Positions 39,075 to 48,826 are shown, counted from the first letter of the stretch. The stretch: 64,000 nucleotides of DNA from Chitinophagaceae bacterium (GCA_017307735.1 JAFKGR010000002.1:248001-312000), one strand, 5' to 3'. Translations and numbers: made by a program. Notes: generated by a model from the sequence alone, not told the origin.

Positions 39075-40376
39075 TTAATTGGATTGCTTTTGCTTTTCGT
39101 CACGTAACAGCACCTGATAACCTGCCTTTACAGTTACTTTAATCAGCTTAACTTTTCGGCTGACCAATGTCTTTGCGGCTTCAATACCCGCCCCGGCGGC
39201 CTGTGCTTGCCAGGAAGGGTCAAGTGAAGTCAAGCCGATAGTTTGCATGGAACGGTCTGTAGATTGCTTTACAACATCCCTTGTTATAGCACCGGGAATG
39301 TAGAGGCCGTTCAGCCCATCCATATCGTAAACCGATAATTCTACCGGAAACAACGAGTTATTATAACGTACACTATTAATCTTGATACTCAATCTTTCAC
39401 CACGAAGCGAAGCAATCCCATACAGAAAATTGTCTTTTGGAATATGAACACCATTGATGAATACATCATTTAATAATCGCAATTTGACAGTGGAACCATT
39501 TACAATAGTTTGTGTCTCATGAATAACCGCTTGTATAGCATTCTGTGAATCTTCTATGGCTGTCGTTGCGATAAGCGAATAGAATCCGTTGACTGCGCCA
39601 CCTGTTAAATGTTCGGTATCAAGGTGAGTAATGCTGTTATCTTTCTTAAACGATACGGCAAACACTTGCCCTCTGGCGGCTTCGGAAGTTTGTTTTAACT
39701 TTTCGTGTACACGTTCGGGATATTGCACCTCCAGTATCTTATCCAACATTCCATTCAGTTGTTTTAATTCTGGATCTTCGTCAGTGGGCTGATTTACCAT
39801 GTTCATCATTTGTTCCAGCCTGTCCATATCCGAAGACTTAAGGGTCGTGCTATTACTGCTTTTGCCCTTTGTGCCTTGATACATATGATTATACTCATCA
39901 CCTTCCGATGGTATTGGCTTATTCATCTCTTTGTTCAGCTCTGCCAGCTTACGATAAATCTTATCGGTATTAGAATCGTTATATTCCTGGCTATCATAAA
40001 GGGAAGTATTGAGTCCTCTTTTATCAGCAGGAGTTTGAATAATTTCTTCTTCACCTGACAAGTCTTTATCAGTATTTGTTGCTCCAATATTCTTGTAGTT
40101 AGGATCATTTTTTACCAGTTCAAGAAATTTGATTGAATCCATTTGCGCCTGTTCATAGTAGCTCATCTTATCCATTGGCTTGTCATTCTTGAGATTGGCG
40201 TCGGGCAGGTTAATATTAAATCCCTTTTTTACTGCTGCTTGAGCTTGTCCATTTTTTACTTTACCGCCGCCGAGCGCCCAAAAAATCATGGTAATGAAAG
40301 GCAATACAAGCAGCGGTAATACCAATAAAAATCTGCGCTGCCTCATCATTTTTGAAGTTGTTACTTGTTGTTCCAT
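39075..40376 (-). CDS. traM: Conjugative transposon protein TraM
   Basis: 433 residues. One N-terminal transmembrane helix (FLLVLPLLVLPFITMIFWALGG), a long low-complexity linker, and a C-terminal beta domain (about 250-430: VKLRLLNDVFINGVHIPKDNFLYG, then LSIKINSVRYNNSLFPVELSVYDMDG). This matches TraM, the VirB10-like scaffold spanning the cell envelope. It lies between a methyltransferase gene and traN. Confidence 0.9.
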   Translation of the reverse strand: MEQQVTTSKMMRQRRFLLVLPLLVLPFITMIFWALGGGKVKNGQAQAAVKKGFNINLPDANLKNDKPMDKMSYYEQAQMDSIKFLELVKNDPNYKNIGATNTDKDLSGEEEIIQTPADKRGLNTSLYDSQEYNDSNTDKIYRKLAELNKEMNKPIPSEGDEYNHMYQGTKGKSSNSTTLKSSDMDRLEQMMNMVNQPTDEDPELKQLNGMLDKILEVQYPERVHEKLKQTSEAARGQVFAVSFKKDNSITHLDTEHLTGGAVNGFYSLIATTAIEDSQNAIQAVIHETQTIVNGSTVKLRLLNDVFINGVHIPKDNFLYGIASLRGERLSIKINSVRYNNSLFPVELSVYDMDGLNGLYIPGAITRDVVKQSTDRSMQTIGLTSLDPSWQAQAAGAGIEAAKTLVSRKVKLIKVTVKAGYQVLLRDEKQKQSN

Positions 40377-40403
40377 ATTAGATACTATTTAAATGTTTAA
40401 AAT

Positions 40404-41207
40404 TTAGAAGTGATCAGTTTTAATTGAATCATAAGCCTCTTGAATACGGCGATTACAGATTTGTATATAGTCCACGTGTTTCCTGAACTGAGTGGCATTC
40501 TTATTCTTTTCTATGCCGATAAAATTTCTGTATTCAAGTATAGATGCGACTAAAAAGCTGCCACTACCACATGTATTGTCCAATACAACCTGCCCCGGAT
40601 TGGTATATGTGCGTATTAAGTATCTGCCTAATGCAATTGGCTTTTGTGTAGGATGAAAAACATTTCCTTCTGCCACGGCAGAATTAATTTGTATATAATC
40701 TTCGTTATAACTTAATATATCTGTAGGGTATCTTGCCCCACAACTTTTGCTCGTGGTAGATGTATGAATTCCATAATTGTTGTTAGGCTTAGGATGCCTG
40801 GTTGCGATGTATGGTTTGCCTTCACCCATTTGCGGATGATATATTGGCTGCTGCTTGTAAAAAACGCAAATGTCTTCATGTTTCCTCAAGGGTTGTTTTT
40901 TTGCATTCAGATAATTAGTTGCTACTGACTTTATCCAGACAATTTTGTATTTGAACCATTCAGGATTGCTTTCAATTAACTGTGCTGTAAACCTGCCTTG
41001 TGAAGTAAGTACAATCACTCCCTTCGGCTGAAGAATCCGCTTGTATTGTTTCCAAAGCATTTGTAAATTAATAGGCTTATCCCACTCGTTGGCTGTAGTA
41101 GCATACGGCAGGTCTGCTAATATCATGTCAACACTTTGGTTTGATATTTCTTCCATTAATTTCAGACAATCTCCTTCCCACACTTTATTCAATAATGCAC
41201 TTGTCAT
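40404..41207 (-). CDS. Solitary DNA methyltransferase (beta class, N6-adenine/N4-cytosine type) inside the tra operon
   Basis: 267 residues. Catalytic motif IV reads DLPYATTANEWD near residue 36, followed downstream by the SAM-binding region FHPTQKP and VLDNTCGSGSFLVAS near 210-240. This order (IV before X and I) marks the beta class. The protein is complete and appears active by motifs. No restriction endonuclease gene is next to it; it sits between TraL-like and TraM genes, with 27 and 35 bases of spacing. It may protect the ICE from host restriction or mark its transfer origin. It differs from the usual tra operon layout. Confidence 0.88.
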   Translation of the reverse strand: MTSALLNKVWEGDCLKLMEEISNQSVDMILADLPYATTANEWDKPINLQMLWKQYKRILQPKGVIVLTSQGRFTAQLIESNPEWFKYKIVWIKSVATNYLNAKKQPLRKHEDICVFYKQQPIYHPQMGEGKPYIATRHPKPNNNYGIHTSTTSKSCGARYPTDILSYNEDYIQINSAVAEGNVFHPTQKPIALGRYLIRTYTNPGQVVLDNTCGSGSFLVASILEYRNFIGIEKNKNATQFRKHVDYIQICNRRIQEAYDSIKTDHF

Positions 41208-41242
41208 ATTTATATACTTTAAGTCGGTTAAAAAAATGAAGT

Positions 41243-41722
41243 TTATTTTTTAATTTTTCTTTGATATAACTGTTCAATTAATTGTAAGCTGTCCATCAAA
41301 CCCGGACGATGGCTGTTTATGCTATCATACAGGATTTTTCCTGAAGGACTTCGTGCCAAACTATCCATGTACACCCTGAATCTTTTGATGCGTCTGTATT
41401 GCGCTTCCGATACTTCGGCAGCCTCTTTGTCGGTTTCTCCCGTTTCAGTTGTGTACCTGGGTTTTTTAATGGGCGTAACGGTTATTAAAATCCCATCTTT
41501 TTCCGTAATGGCGCTTACAGCGAGATAAATGCTGTACGCACTCGTTGATAACACGAAAAGAATAAGCAGCATTATCCATGTGCGACGTGAAAATTTCTGC
41601 GTACGCTTTACCATCCATTTTGCCCAACCTGTCTGCAAGTGTTTGTAACCTGCATGTATCCGGTTTGATATGGGATTTACCTTTTCCGGATTGCTTTCTT
41701 TTCTTATAGAAAATAGTTTCAT
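41243..41722 (-). CDS. TraL-like conjugation protein
   Basis: 159 residues with one transmembrane helix (WIMLLILFVLSTSAYSIYLAVSA, residues about 50-72) and an extracytoplasmic helical tail. Gene position between traK and traM, plus the single anchor, fits TraL of Bacteroidota ICEs; sequence motifs alone do not prove this. It is 11 bases after traK. Confidence 0.65.
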   Translation of the reverse strand: MKLFSIRKESNPEKVNPISNRIHAGYKHLQTGWAKWMVKRTQKFSRRTWIMLLILFVLSTSAYSIYLAVSAITEKDGILITVTPIKKPRYTTETGETDKEAAEVSEAQYRRIKRFRVYMDSLARSPSGKILYDSINSHRPGLMDSLQLIEQLYQRKIKK

Positions 41723-41733
41723 GGTCTTAATTT

Positions 41734-42357
41734 TTATGGACGCCTGCTGATAGTTTTTAAATCCCTGTTTTCAATAATATTCCACCGCTCGATAAGAAAT
41801 CCATGTGGATTATTGTCGCTGCGTGATACATTACGTAATGAACCTTCGGTAGTTAAACTGCGGGTAGTGATGCTGGTAGGCCGAACAATATTTTGGGTAG
41901 CATAACAACGAAACCGGTAAGGATACTCATTGATATCAATTGCTACACTATCAACTGAAATCGTCTGGTTTACATTACCTGAAATAAGTCCCGCATAATA
42001 TCCGTTCTCTTTTAAGTCGTCATATACGCGTTTAGCACTTCCATCCGCCAGGTACAAGGCTTTGGTGATAGTTGCTTGTATGGCTTTGTCGTCTGGGTCA
42101 AGAGTAAAAAACAACCTGTGGAAAACCTTCACATGATCTTTTGCCTCAACAGGTATATTATCCTTTCGATCGGAAGCATAAGCTTCCAGTGCTTTTCCAT
42201 TGGCAAGAATGTAGATCTTGCTCTGCATCTCCGCTACCAGGCTGTAACTTTTGTATAGTGTAAAACAGCAAATAACTACGCATCCCACGATTACCAGCAT
42301 GGTAAAGCCCCTCACATACCGGAATGCTGTATCAATATTTTTCATCTTTTTGAACAT
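41734..42357 (-). CDS. traK: Conjugative transposon protein TraK
   Basis: 207 residues. A transmembrane helix (FTMLVIVGCVVICCFTLYKSY) precedes a VirB8-like periplasmic domain (HVKVFHRLFFTLDPDDKAIQ, then YPYRFRCYATQNIVRPT and LIERWNIIENRDL). It is an inner-membrane assembly factor of the transfer channel. It lies 18 bases after traJ. Confidence 0.92.
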   Translation of the reverse strand: MFKKMKNIDTAFRYVRGFTMLVIVGCVVICCFTLYKSYSLVAEMQSKIYILANGKALEAYASDRKDNIPVEAKDHVKVFHRLFFTLDPDDKAIQATITKALYLADGSAKRVYDDLKENGYYAGLISGNVNQTISVDSVAIDINEYPYRFRCYATQNIVRPTSITTRSLTTEGSLRNVSRSDNNPHGFLIERWNIIENRDLKTISRRP

Positions 42358-42375
42358 ATTTCCTCAATTAGATTA

Positions 42376-43584
42376 TTACGAATTACCTTTTAGCTTGTTG
42401 CTCATATAGCCCGATGCGGTACTATTGCTATCATTGAAATAAGGATTGGAAGAACCGTTGCTGGCCATCCCTTGTGATATGCGGCTGGCAGCATTACCCA
42501 TTGCATCCATTGCCATAGCTGCACCGGTACTTGCAGTATTTACCATACTTCTGGAAGAACTGCTAAACATGCTCGTAACCTTATGTCCGAATGCGCCGCC
42601 ACCGCCAGCATGAACGATATAATTGGCTACCGATGGAACGGTGAAATATCCTACAATGCCGATGATCATAAAAACCAGGTAGGCTATATCAGTCCTGCTA
42701 AAAAAAGTCTCTCCATAGTCCTGCATCTGGGATATATCCAGCGCCAGCATTTTCTCCTGTATTTTGCCGATAATGCTGCCGAAAATGTTGGCAACGGGAA
42801 GCCATAAAAAGATATTGATATAGCGGGCCAACCAAACAGTAAGTGTGTGCTGAAAACCATCAAAGACGGCAATGCCAAAAACCAACGGCCCAAGTATGGC
42901 AAGTACAATTAATTGAAACGTTCGTAACGTGTCAATACATAATGCAGCGGCTTCAAATAATACCTGAAGCACTTCGCTCATCCATTCCTTTACGGAGTTG
43001 CGAAAGTTGTACGAGGCTTTGGACATGGCAAACTTGATGTCATTACCAATGCTCTCGAAAAAGCCTTCATCCGATGGATCGGCATTATCATGCGTGTACT
43101 TATACCAACGATCTCTATCACCGCTACCACTCTCTCCGACATACATCTGCCAGACGTTGGATTGTTTAATAGCCTCTTCTTTCTTTTCGAGCAACACTGC
43201 AATAGCTTTATCAGAACCTTCTACCATTGCGGCGGTAGCCGTTACCGTTGGTTTCATAACCCCATTGATCAATCCTAATATGGAAGGGAATATCAACACA
43301 CAAAAACCAATTACGAACGGACGAAAGAGCGGATAAAAGTCTATTGGTTCGGCATTGGCCAGATGTCTCCATACTCTTGCAGCTATATACCACATTGCTG
43401 CAAATCCTGCCAGTCCCTGGCCTACACCGATTAACTGACTGCATAGTGGCATCATTTCATCATACAACTGGTCGAGTACACTATGCATTCCCTTCATATC
43501 GTTTGCCATACCTTGTGCATAGGTCAAAAAAGGCAATATCAATCCCACTACCGCCATACAGACGGCCTTTCTACACGTTGCCAT
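42376..43584 (-). CDS. traJ: Conjugative transposon protein TraJ
   Basis: 402 residues. Signal-like N-terminus, then several transmembrane helices (for example FVIGFCVLIFPSILGLINGVM, LIVLAILGPLVFGIAVFDG and IAYLVFMIIGIVGYFTVPSV) and the family stretch WLARYINIFLWLPVANIFGS near residue 255. It is the VirB6-like polytopic channel protein. The Ser/Gly/Asn-rich C-terminus looks disordered. Confidence 0.92.
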   Translation of the reverse strand: MATCRKAVCMAVVGLILPFLTYAQGMANDMKGMHSVLDQLYDEMMPLCSQLIGVGQGLAGFAAMWYIAARVWRHLANAEPIDFYPLFRPFVIGFCVLIFPSILGLINGVMKPTVTATAAMVEGSDKAIAVLLEKKEEAIKQSNVWQMYVGESGSGDRDRWYKYTHDNADPSDEGFFESIGNDIKFAMSKASYNFRNSVKEWMSEVLQVLFEAAALCIDTLRTFQLIVLAILGPLVFGIAVFDGFQHTLTVWLARYINIFLWLPVANIFGSIIGKIQEKMLALDISQMQDYGETFFSRTDIAYLVFMIIGIVGYFTVPSVANYIVHAGGGGAFGHKVTSMFSSSSRSMVNTASTGAAMAMDAMGNAASRISQGMASNGSSNPYFNDSNSTASGYMSNKLKGNS

Positions 43585-43594
43585 ATTGTTTTAT

Positions 43595-44233
43595 TTAATT
43601 GTTTATTCCATAAATTTTCTGAATGGTTTGTGCATCGTTTCTTTCTTTTGCTCGTTGCACTGCCAGTATCGTTGTGTTGTTATTAAAGTGCCTTAGAAAC
43701 ATTAATTTATCCTGCATGTCGGCATAAATTCTGTCAATCGTCTGTAGCCGTTCATAATCACTCATGCGGGTTTTGCCTGCCGTGATTACCGTAAGAAGTT
43801 CATCCAGGTTACGCAAGCTCTCTTTAAAGAGGTTGTCATACACATGACCTAAATAGGACAGCTCGTCTGCTTTGAAATTGTTATCGCGTTTGAACCGGTC
43901 ATAAGCATTCTTGTATTCCTTGACCAATACGACTTGATAATTGACAATATCCGCCACCCGATGGTATTTGCGTACTGTTGGACTTACTTCCATTAAACCA
44001 TCAAGGAAAGCTTTATGCAGATTGAAATTTCCTTCGGAAATATTTTTGATGGTATTATAGCCACCTTCCAATATCTGGTAGCCTTTCTTCATGTCGCTCA
44101 GGATTTGTTTGAATTGCGCCAGCTTTTCTACATTAAGTAGCAATTGCTGTATTTCATCGGCTTGCGCCGATGCTTTATGCGCGGGTAATAAGCTGCAAAA
44201 AACGACACTGAATATCATCACTAACTTTTTCAT
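43595..44233 (-). CDS. TraI-like conjugal transfer protein, paralogue 1
   Basis: 212 residues. A signal peptide (MIFSVVFCSLLPAHKASAQ) precedes an all-helical periplasmic domain with VRKYHRVADIVNYQVVLVKEY, LRNLDELLTVIT and MSDYERLQTIDRIYADMQDK. The two upstream genes share these motifs, so three copies stand in tandem. The family is found in Bacteroidota transfer operons (VirB5-like position). The start is two bases after the upstream stop. Confidence 0.82.
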   Translation of the reverse strand: MKKLVMIFSVVFCSLLPAHKASAQADEIQQLLLNVEKLAQFKQILSDMKKGYQILEGGYNTIKNISEGNFNLHKAFLDGLMEVSPTVRKYHRVADIVNYQVVLVKEYKNAYDRFKRDNNFKADELSYLGHVYDNLFKESLRNLDELLTVITAGKTRMSDYERLQTIDRIYADMQDKLMFLRHFNNNTTILAVQRAKERNDAQTIQKIYGINN

Positions 44234-44235
44234 AA

Positions 44236-44886
44236 CTATTTATTTTTAATGCCCTGCAAGGCACGGCTTATTTTAACCTCTGTTTGCTCTTTTATTCGGG
44301 ACACAGCCAACAATTTCGCATCATTACTGAATGAATTGCAGAAGTTGAATTTGTCCTGCATATCCAGGTATAGTTTGTCTATCCTTGCTATGCGTTCATC
44401 ATCTTTCATTTCCAATTTTCCATCTGTGGTTACAGTTATAAGTTCGTCCAACGTTTTTTCACAGTCATCAAGCAGATTGCTAAATGTGCTACGGATATAG
44501 TTTAATTCATCGTTTGAAAAAGCATTAGTACTCTCAAGCTTCCGAGAAGTACTATTATAGTTCTCTACAATTTTTACCTGCAGGGTTATAATGCCTGCGA
44601 CCTTTCCATACTTCCTGATTGCAGGGTTAACCATTTTAAGCGAGTTGAAGTAATCACTATGAAGGTTGAATTCACCTCTGGTAAAACCACCGATTGTGGT
44701 AAGTCCTTCTTTCGCTATTTGATAACCCTTTTGCACATATCCGATATAAATTTGCAAGGCGGCGATTTGCTGAAGCAGGTATTTCTTTTGTGTTTTTTTC
44801 TGCTGAAACCATTCCGCAAGTGTCTGTGCCTTTAGGCTACCTGCCATTGACACTAAAATCAGCAAGAACAAAAGCATCTTTTTCAT
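44236..44886 (-). CDS. TraI-like conjugal transfer protein, paralogue 2
   Basis: 216 residues from the ATG at 44886, which puts the signal peptide first (LLFLLILVSMAGSLKAQ) and removes overlap with the upstream gene; the frame is open to 44910. Shared motifs: IRKYGKVAGIITLQVKIVENY, CEKTLDELITVTTDGKLEM, ERIARIDKLYLDMQDKFNF. It is closer to paralogue 1 than to paralogue 3. It probably acts in the periplasm at pilus or channel assembly. Confidence 0.82.
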   Translation of the reverse strand: MKKMLLFLLILVSMAGSLKAQTLAEWFQQKKTQKKYLLQQIAALQIYIGYVQKGYQIAKEGLTTIGGFTRGEFNLHSDYFNSLKMVNPAIRKYGKVAGIITLQVKIVENYNSTSRKLESTNAFSNDELNYIRSTFSNLLDDCEKTLDELITVTTDGKLEMKDDERIARIDKLYLDMQDKFNFCNSFSNDAKLLAVSRIKEQTEVKISRALQGIKNK

Positions 44887-44896
44887 ACTAATTGAT

Positions 44897-45580
44897 TTAA
44901 GGAAGTCCATATAATTTTTTTACTGTTTCTACCTCGTAGGCTGATTTTGCTCTTTGCAGGCTCAGTAACACATTTTGGTGATTAAACCGCATCAAGTCAT
45001 CGTAGTTAGTATCTACCTGGTCCGCCGCTTTATTAATAAGTTCCAACCTGCCAGCATCACTCATTGTAGTAGCAAAGGATTTTACAAGTAGCATAATTTG
45101 ATCAATGTTTTTTAAGCTCTCTTCGAGTATGCCGGAATATACTTTTGCCATATAGTCCAACTCATGAGGGGCAAAGTGCTTATCCTGTCGGAATAACTGC
45201 CATGACCTGTTATATTCATTCACCAGTCGCACTTGTTTTTGGGTAATGTCCCGGATGCGCTGGTAATAAGAGATAATTGCTTTTACCTTAGTCAATTCCT
45301 CATAATACTTCCGGTATTGTTCCTTTTGCTTTTCTGTCCAGTTAGCAATCTCCTCCAACTTTAACTTGGATAATGCGTTTTCTAATGTTTTCTGTGCGTT
45401 TTGTAACCATATTGTTTTATTCTGCAAGCGCTGAATTTTAAGGTCAACCGCTTTAATTACTTTTTTTATTCCGGCTTTAATTATTTCTGCAATGGCGGTT
45501 TGTGCCTGCACTTGTTGCACTGGCAAAGCCATAAAGGAAATACAAAAGGTGAGTAATATTATTCTGATATACTTTCTCAT
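44897..45580 (-). CDS. TraI-like conjugal transfer protein, paralogue 3
   Basis: 227 residues from the ATG at 45580 (the frame opens at 45610). Signal peptide IILLTFCISFMALPVQQVQAQ. It has a long coiled helix pair (AVDLKIQRLQNKTIWLQNAQ), then the shared core YQRIRDITQKQVRLVNEYNR, LKNIDQIMLLV and MSDAGRLELINKAADQVD. It is the most diverged of the three and probably the original TraI form, since it has the conserved N-terminal LKIQRLQNKTIWLQNAQK region. Confidence 0.82.
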   Translation of the reverse strand: MRKYIRIILLTFCISFMALPVQQVQAQTAIAEIIKAGIKKVIKAVDLKIQRLQNKTIWLQNAQKTLENALSKLKLEEIANWTEKQKEQYRKYYEELTKVKAIISYYQRIRDITQKQVRLVNEYNRSWQLFRQDKHFAPHELDYMAKVYSGILEESLKNIDQIMLLVKSFATTMSDAGRLELINKAADQVDTNYDDLMRFNHQNVLLSLQRAKSAYEVETVKKLYGLP

Positions 45581-45584
45581 AACT

Positions 45585-45968
45585 CTAATAACTTTTAGTA
45601 AATAATTCAATCGTCGTCTTTCCGGTCTCCGTAAGTTCTTCGAGATACAGTGACTTTGCTACCGTATCAAAAATGCAATAGCGGTCACCGCCTATCTCGA
45701 TGAGATGCCCATTGGAATGCCAGCCATAGGTAGCCAGCCATGTTTCCTCGTTATCCGCTATGTTGCTGTTATAGTCTGTACGGGTGACCTGATAGAAGCT
45801 GCCGTACGGCTTTATCTTCAACATTGTATCCATTCCTGCAATGAAATCATTGTGCGATGGTTGTTTTGCGTAGATGCCCGGCATCATAGAAATGGTAGCA
45901 TGATGCTCCCTGCAGAAATGCAGTAGTACCTTAACTGCGCAATACAAATCCTTTATAAGTTTTTTCAT
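45585..45968 (-). CDS. Hypothetical ICE protein
   Basis: 127 residues with no transmembrane helix and no signal peptide. Sequence includes LHFCREHHATISMMPGIYAKQ and WLATYGWHSNGHLIEIGGDRYCIFDT. I recognise no family. It lies in the tra operon between traG (22 bases) and the TraI-like group (four bases), so it is co-expressed with transfer genes. A regulatory or accessory role is possible. Confidence 0.6.
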   Translation of the reverse strand: MKKLIKDLYCAVKVLLHFCREHHATISMMPGIYAKQPSHNDFIAGMDTMLKIKPYGSFYQVTRTDYNSNIADNEETWLATYGWHSNGHLIEIGGDRYCIFDTVAKSLYLEELTETGKTTIELFTKSY

Positions 45969-45990
45969 GTTTATTAGATGTTTTTAGATT

Positions 45991-48459
45991 TTATGCCTTA
46001 TGTCTTATGTCTTCTGCCATTGCTGATATGCCTTTACGTATATCACCTCCAAACTTTTCCGCATATTCCATCAGTTTGACTTTTTCTGTTTGCTCCGTTG
46101 TGTAGGCTAAATACTCTTCAAGGCTTACTTCTGTACGATAGACTTTGCTGAGCATACCACCAAGGCTGATGAATACTTCTTTATATTTCTTAGTGGGATC
46201 ATTGGATTTATTAACAGACAGTACCAATGCTTTTTCTTTTTCTGTCAGCCCCAACAATTCCTGTATCTGCTCAAACTTGTTCTGATACTTGCTTTGATCA
46301 AGTAATATTTTGCAGTCGCTGTTATTAATGATCGCCTGTTTTACTACGGGCGAGGAAATTATATCTTCCACTTCCTGTGTCACCACCACTGCTTCACCAA
46401 AGAACTTCCTAACGGTTTTAAAGAGGTATTTAATATACTCTGCAAACCCTTCTTTCATCAGCGCTTTCCAGGCTTCTTCAATTAATATCATTTTCCTAAT
46501 GCCCTTCATCTTACGCATCTTGTTAATGAAAACTTCCATGATAATGATAGTTACCACAGGGAAAAGAATGGGATGGTCTTTAATGTTGTCCAGCTCAAAT
46601 ACAATAAAGCGTTCTTGCAATAAATTCAGGTTTTCAGTAGCGTTTAGCAGATAGTCAAATTCGCCACCTTCATAATACGGACAGAGCACATACAAAAAGT
46701 TATCTATGTCGAAATCTTTTTCCTTCACCCGGTCGCCTTCCAGCACTTGTGTGTACTCATCCCGCAGAAAAGCATAAAAGCTATTGAAGCACGGAAAGCA
46801 TGTTTCATGCTTTTTCAGATAATCATAATATCCTCCGATAGCATTTGATAGGGCGACATATTCGCTGCGTTTAAAGGCTTCATCATCCTTTTTCCAAAGA
46901 GCCAGAAGCAATGTTTTGATGCTTTCTTTCTTTTCTGTATCAAGGCTGTCGCCTTCACTAATGTAAAAGGGATTGAAGCGTATGGGATTGTCTTCGCTAT
47001 AGGTGAAATAATATCCCTTCACCATGTCGCACAAACCTTTGTAGCTATGCCCGACATCCACTAATACAATGTGTGTTCCCTGTTCATAGTAACTGCGTAC
47101 CATATGATTGGTGAAGAATGATTTTCCGCTACCGGACGGACCAAGTATAAACTTGTTTCGGTTGGTACAGATACCCATTTTCATGGGTTCATCGCTTATG
47201 TCCACGTGAACCGGTTTACCTGTTAACCGGTCTCCCAGGCGTATGCCGACAGGGCTTAAGGAAGAATGATAACCCGTTTCCAGGTTGAGAAAGCAGGTGG
47301 CTTGTTCGGCGAATGTATCAAAGGTATCATTCATTGGAAAGTCGGCTGCATTGCCTGGAATACCCGCCCAAAATATTTGTGGAGCGCCAATCGTTTCCTG
47401 TTTGGCAACTGCATCCATCTGCGCCAACGCAGAAGATACCATGTTCTTCAGGTCTTTCAATTCGTCCTTATTGTCTGTCCATACGAATACATTGAAATGC
47501 GCTTTAACGGGCAAACGTTGTTGGCTGATGGCTTCATTCAGGAAATCATTCGTTGCATCCCTCGCAATCATATTCTCTCTGCTGTACGCCGAAAGGGATT
47601 GCAGCCTTAGTCTTTTGCTCTCCAGCTTTTGGATAGTCTTCTGAGCATCTTCTATGAAAATGTATTGATTGTAAATATGATTACAGGGCAATAGCTGCCC
47701 CAAGGTAGAAGCAAAGCCAACGCTGAATTTTGTTTTATCAGTGCTGTATTTATCGTAATTGATACGGCTACCACACAGTGCAGGAAGATCAACTGCATCA
47801 CCCAACGTATAGATCTGACAATACTTATCACCTACACGCATCCCTTCATCAAAATTGATGTCTGCAATCATGAAGCTATCACTTCGCTCCGACAGGTAGC
47901 AATACTGTTCTATCAATCCCATCTTCCGGCTATGACTGTGCAGTTCCTTTTCCCTTAGCCTTGTCAGTTTCATGAAACCGCTGTCTTCCATAATGCGTTT
48001 AAACTGTCCGGTACTATCCAGGAAGTCCTGAAGCAATTGTGGCTTCAATGTTTCTTCAGGTACAATGGACTTACGCAGCAGGCTTGAAAACATAGAACTC
48101 GCAGCTTTCCTTCCCTCCGGCTTTTTGGTTAGCATGATGTAACAGCTATGCGCCAGAAAGGGCCGTTCATTAAAAAAACGTTCGCTGCTTCGGCTTAAAA
48201 AACTGGTGTCCTCTTTGGTAAAATCAGATTTGTAGTTGCTTTGTAAAAACCAATCCTGTTTATGAAAAATACTGTATTTAGGTAGTAATTTGATTGCCTT
48301 TATCCATGCCTGATGAAAGCCTTCATATTCCTGGTCGGAAAGGGTAAAAATTTCCGGAAGGTCTGCTTTAAAGACAACAGTTATATCGCCTTGTTTGCTA
48401 AGGATGCAATCATGCTCCACATCCAATATTGGCAAAATATCATCTAACACTTTTTCCAT
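45991..48459 (-). CDS. traG: TraG-family conjugative transposon ATPase (VirB4-like)
   Basis: 822 residues, normal for the family. The N-terminal domain is followed by a Walker A in LGPSGSGKSFFTNH near residue 440 and Walker B MILIEEAWKAL near 656. DVGHSYKGLCDMVKG and VVTQEVEDI are also typical. It powers assembly and substrate transfer of the mating channel at the inner membrane. It lies between traF and the TraI-like genes. Confidence 0.95.
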   Translation of the reverse strand: MEKVLDDILPILDVEHDCILSKQGDITVVFKADLPEIFTLSDQEYEGFHQAWIKAIKLLPKYSIFHKQDWFLQSNYKSDFTKEDTSFLSRSSERFFNERPFLAHSCYIMLTKKPEGRKAASSMFSSLLRKSIVPEETLKPQLLQDFLDSTGQFKRIMEDSGFMKLTRLREKELHSHSRKMGLIEQYCYLSERSDSFMIADINFDEGMRVGDKYCQIYTLGDAVDLPALCGSRINYDKYSTDKTKFSVGFASTLGQLLPCNHIYNQYIFIEDAQKTIQKLESKRLRLQSLSAYSRENMIARDATNDFLNEAISQQRLPVKAHFNVFVWTDNKDELKDLKNMVSSALAQMDAVAKQETIGAPQIFWAGIPGNAADFPMNDTFDTFAEQATCFLNLETGYHSSLSPVGIRLGDRLTGKPVHVDISDEPMKMGICTNRNKFILGPSGSGKSFFTNHMVRSYYEQGTHIVLVDVGHSYKGLCDMVKGYYFTYSEDNPIRFNPFYISEGDSLDTEKKESIKTLLLALWKKDDEAFKRSEYVALSNAIGGYYDYLKKHETCFPCFNSFYAFLRDEYTQVLEGDRVKEKDFDIDNFLYVLCPYYEGGEFDYLLNATENLNLLQERFIVFELDNIKDHPILFPVVTIIIMEVFINKMRKMKGIRKMILIEEAWKALMKEGFAEYIKYLFKTVRKFFGEAVVVTQEVEDIISSPVVKQAIINNSDCKILLDQSKYQNKFEQIQELLGLTEKEKALVLSVNKSNDPTKKYKEVFISLGGMLSKVYRTEVSLEEYLAYTTEQTEKVKLMEYAEKFGGDIRKGISAMAEDIRHKA

Positions 48460-48494
48460 TTCACACCTATTTGCTTATTAAAAAATCATTGATT

Positions 48495-48806
48495 TTATTT
48501 TATAAAAACTTTCCTGCTTCTCGATTTTATCACTTTTGGAACCTGTTTACGAGCAAGCGTTTTCATCAAGCCATGCTCACCATATTTATTGCTCATGCCG
48601 TAAATTTTCATGACGAGGAATGTTCCAACCGCCAGGATGATACCGACACATAGATAGGTGGGCAAGCCGACGATGTACATCAAGGCAAAGACAATGAGCA
48701 ATGCAACAACACCGCCGCCCAAATACCAGATGTATTGTGCTTTCAAGCCTTTAAATTCAATACTCTGATTAATTCCTTTGTTGATTTGATAAACACTATT
48801 TGCCAT
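48495..48806 (-). CDS. traF: TraF-like protein (DUF4133)
   Basis: 103 residues. The N-terminal YQINKGINQSIEFKGLKAQYIWYL matches DUF4133, followed by two transmembrane helices (VVALLIVFALMYIVGLPTYL and VGIILAVGTFLVMKIYGMS). It is the VirB3-like inner-membrane component that works with TraG, whose gene is 35 bases downstream. Confidence 0.93.
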   Translation of the reverse strand: MANSVYQINKGINQSIEFKGLKAQYIWYLGGGVVALLIVFALMYIVGLPTYLCVGIILAVGTFLVMKIYGMSNKYGEHGLMKTLARKQVPKVIKSRSRKVFIK

Positions 48807-48826
48807 AACTTTTCGTTTTTATTGTT

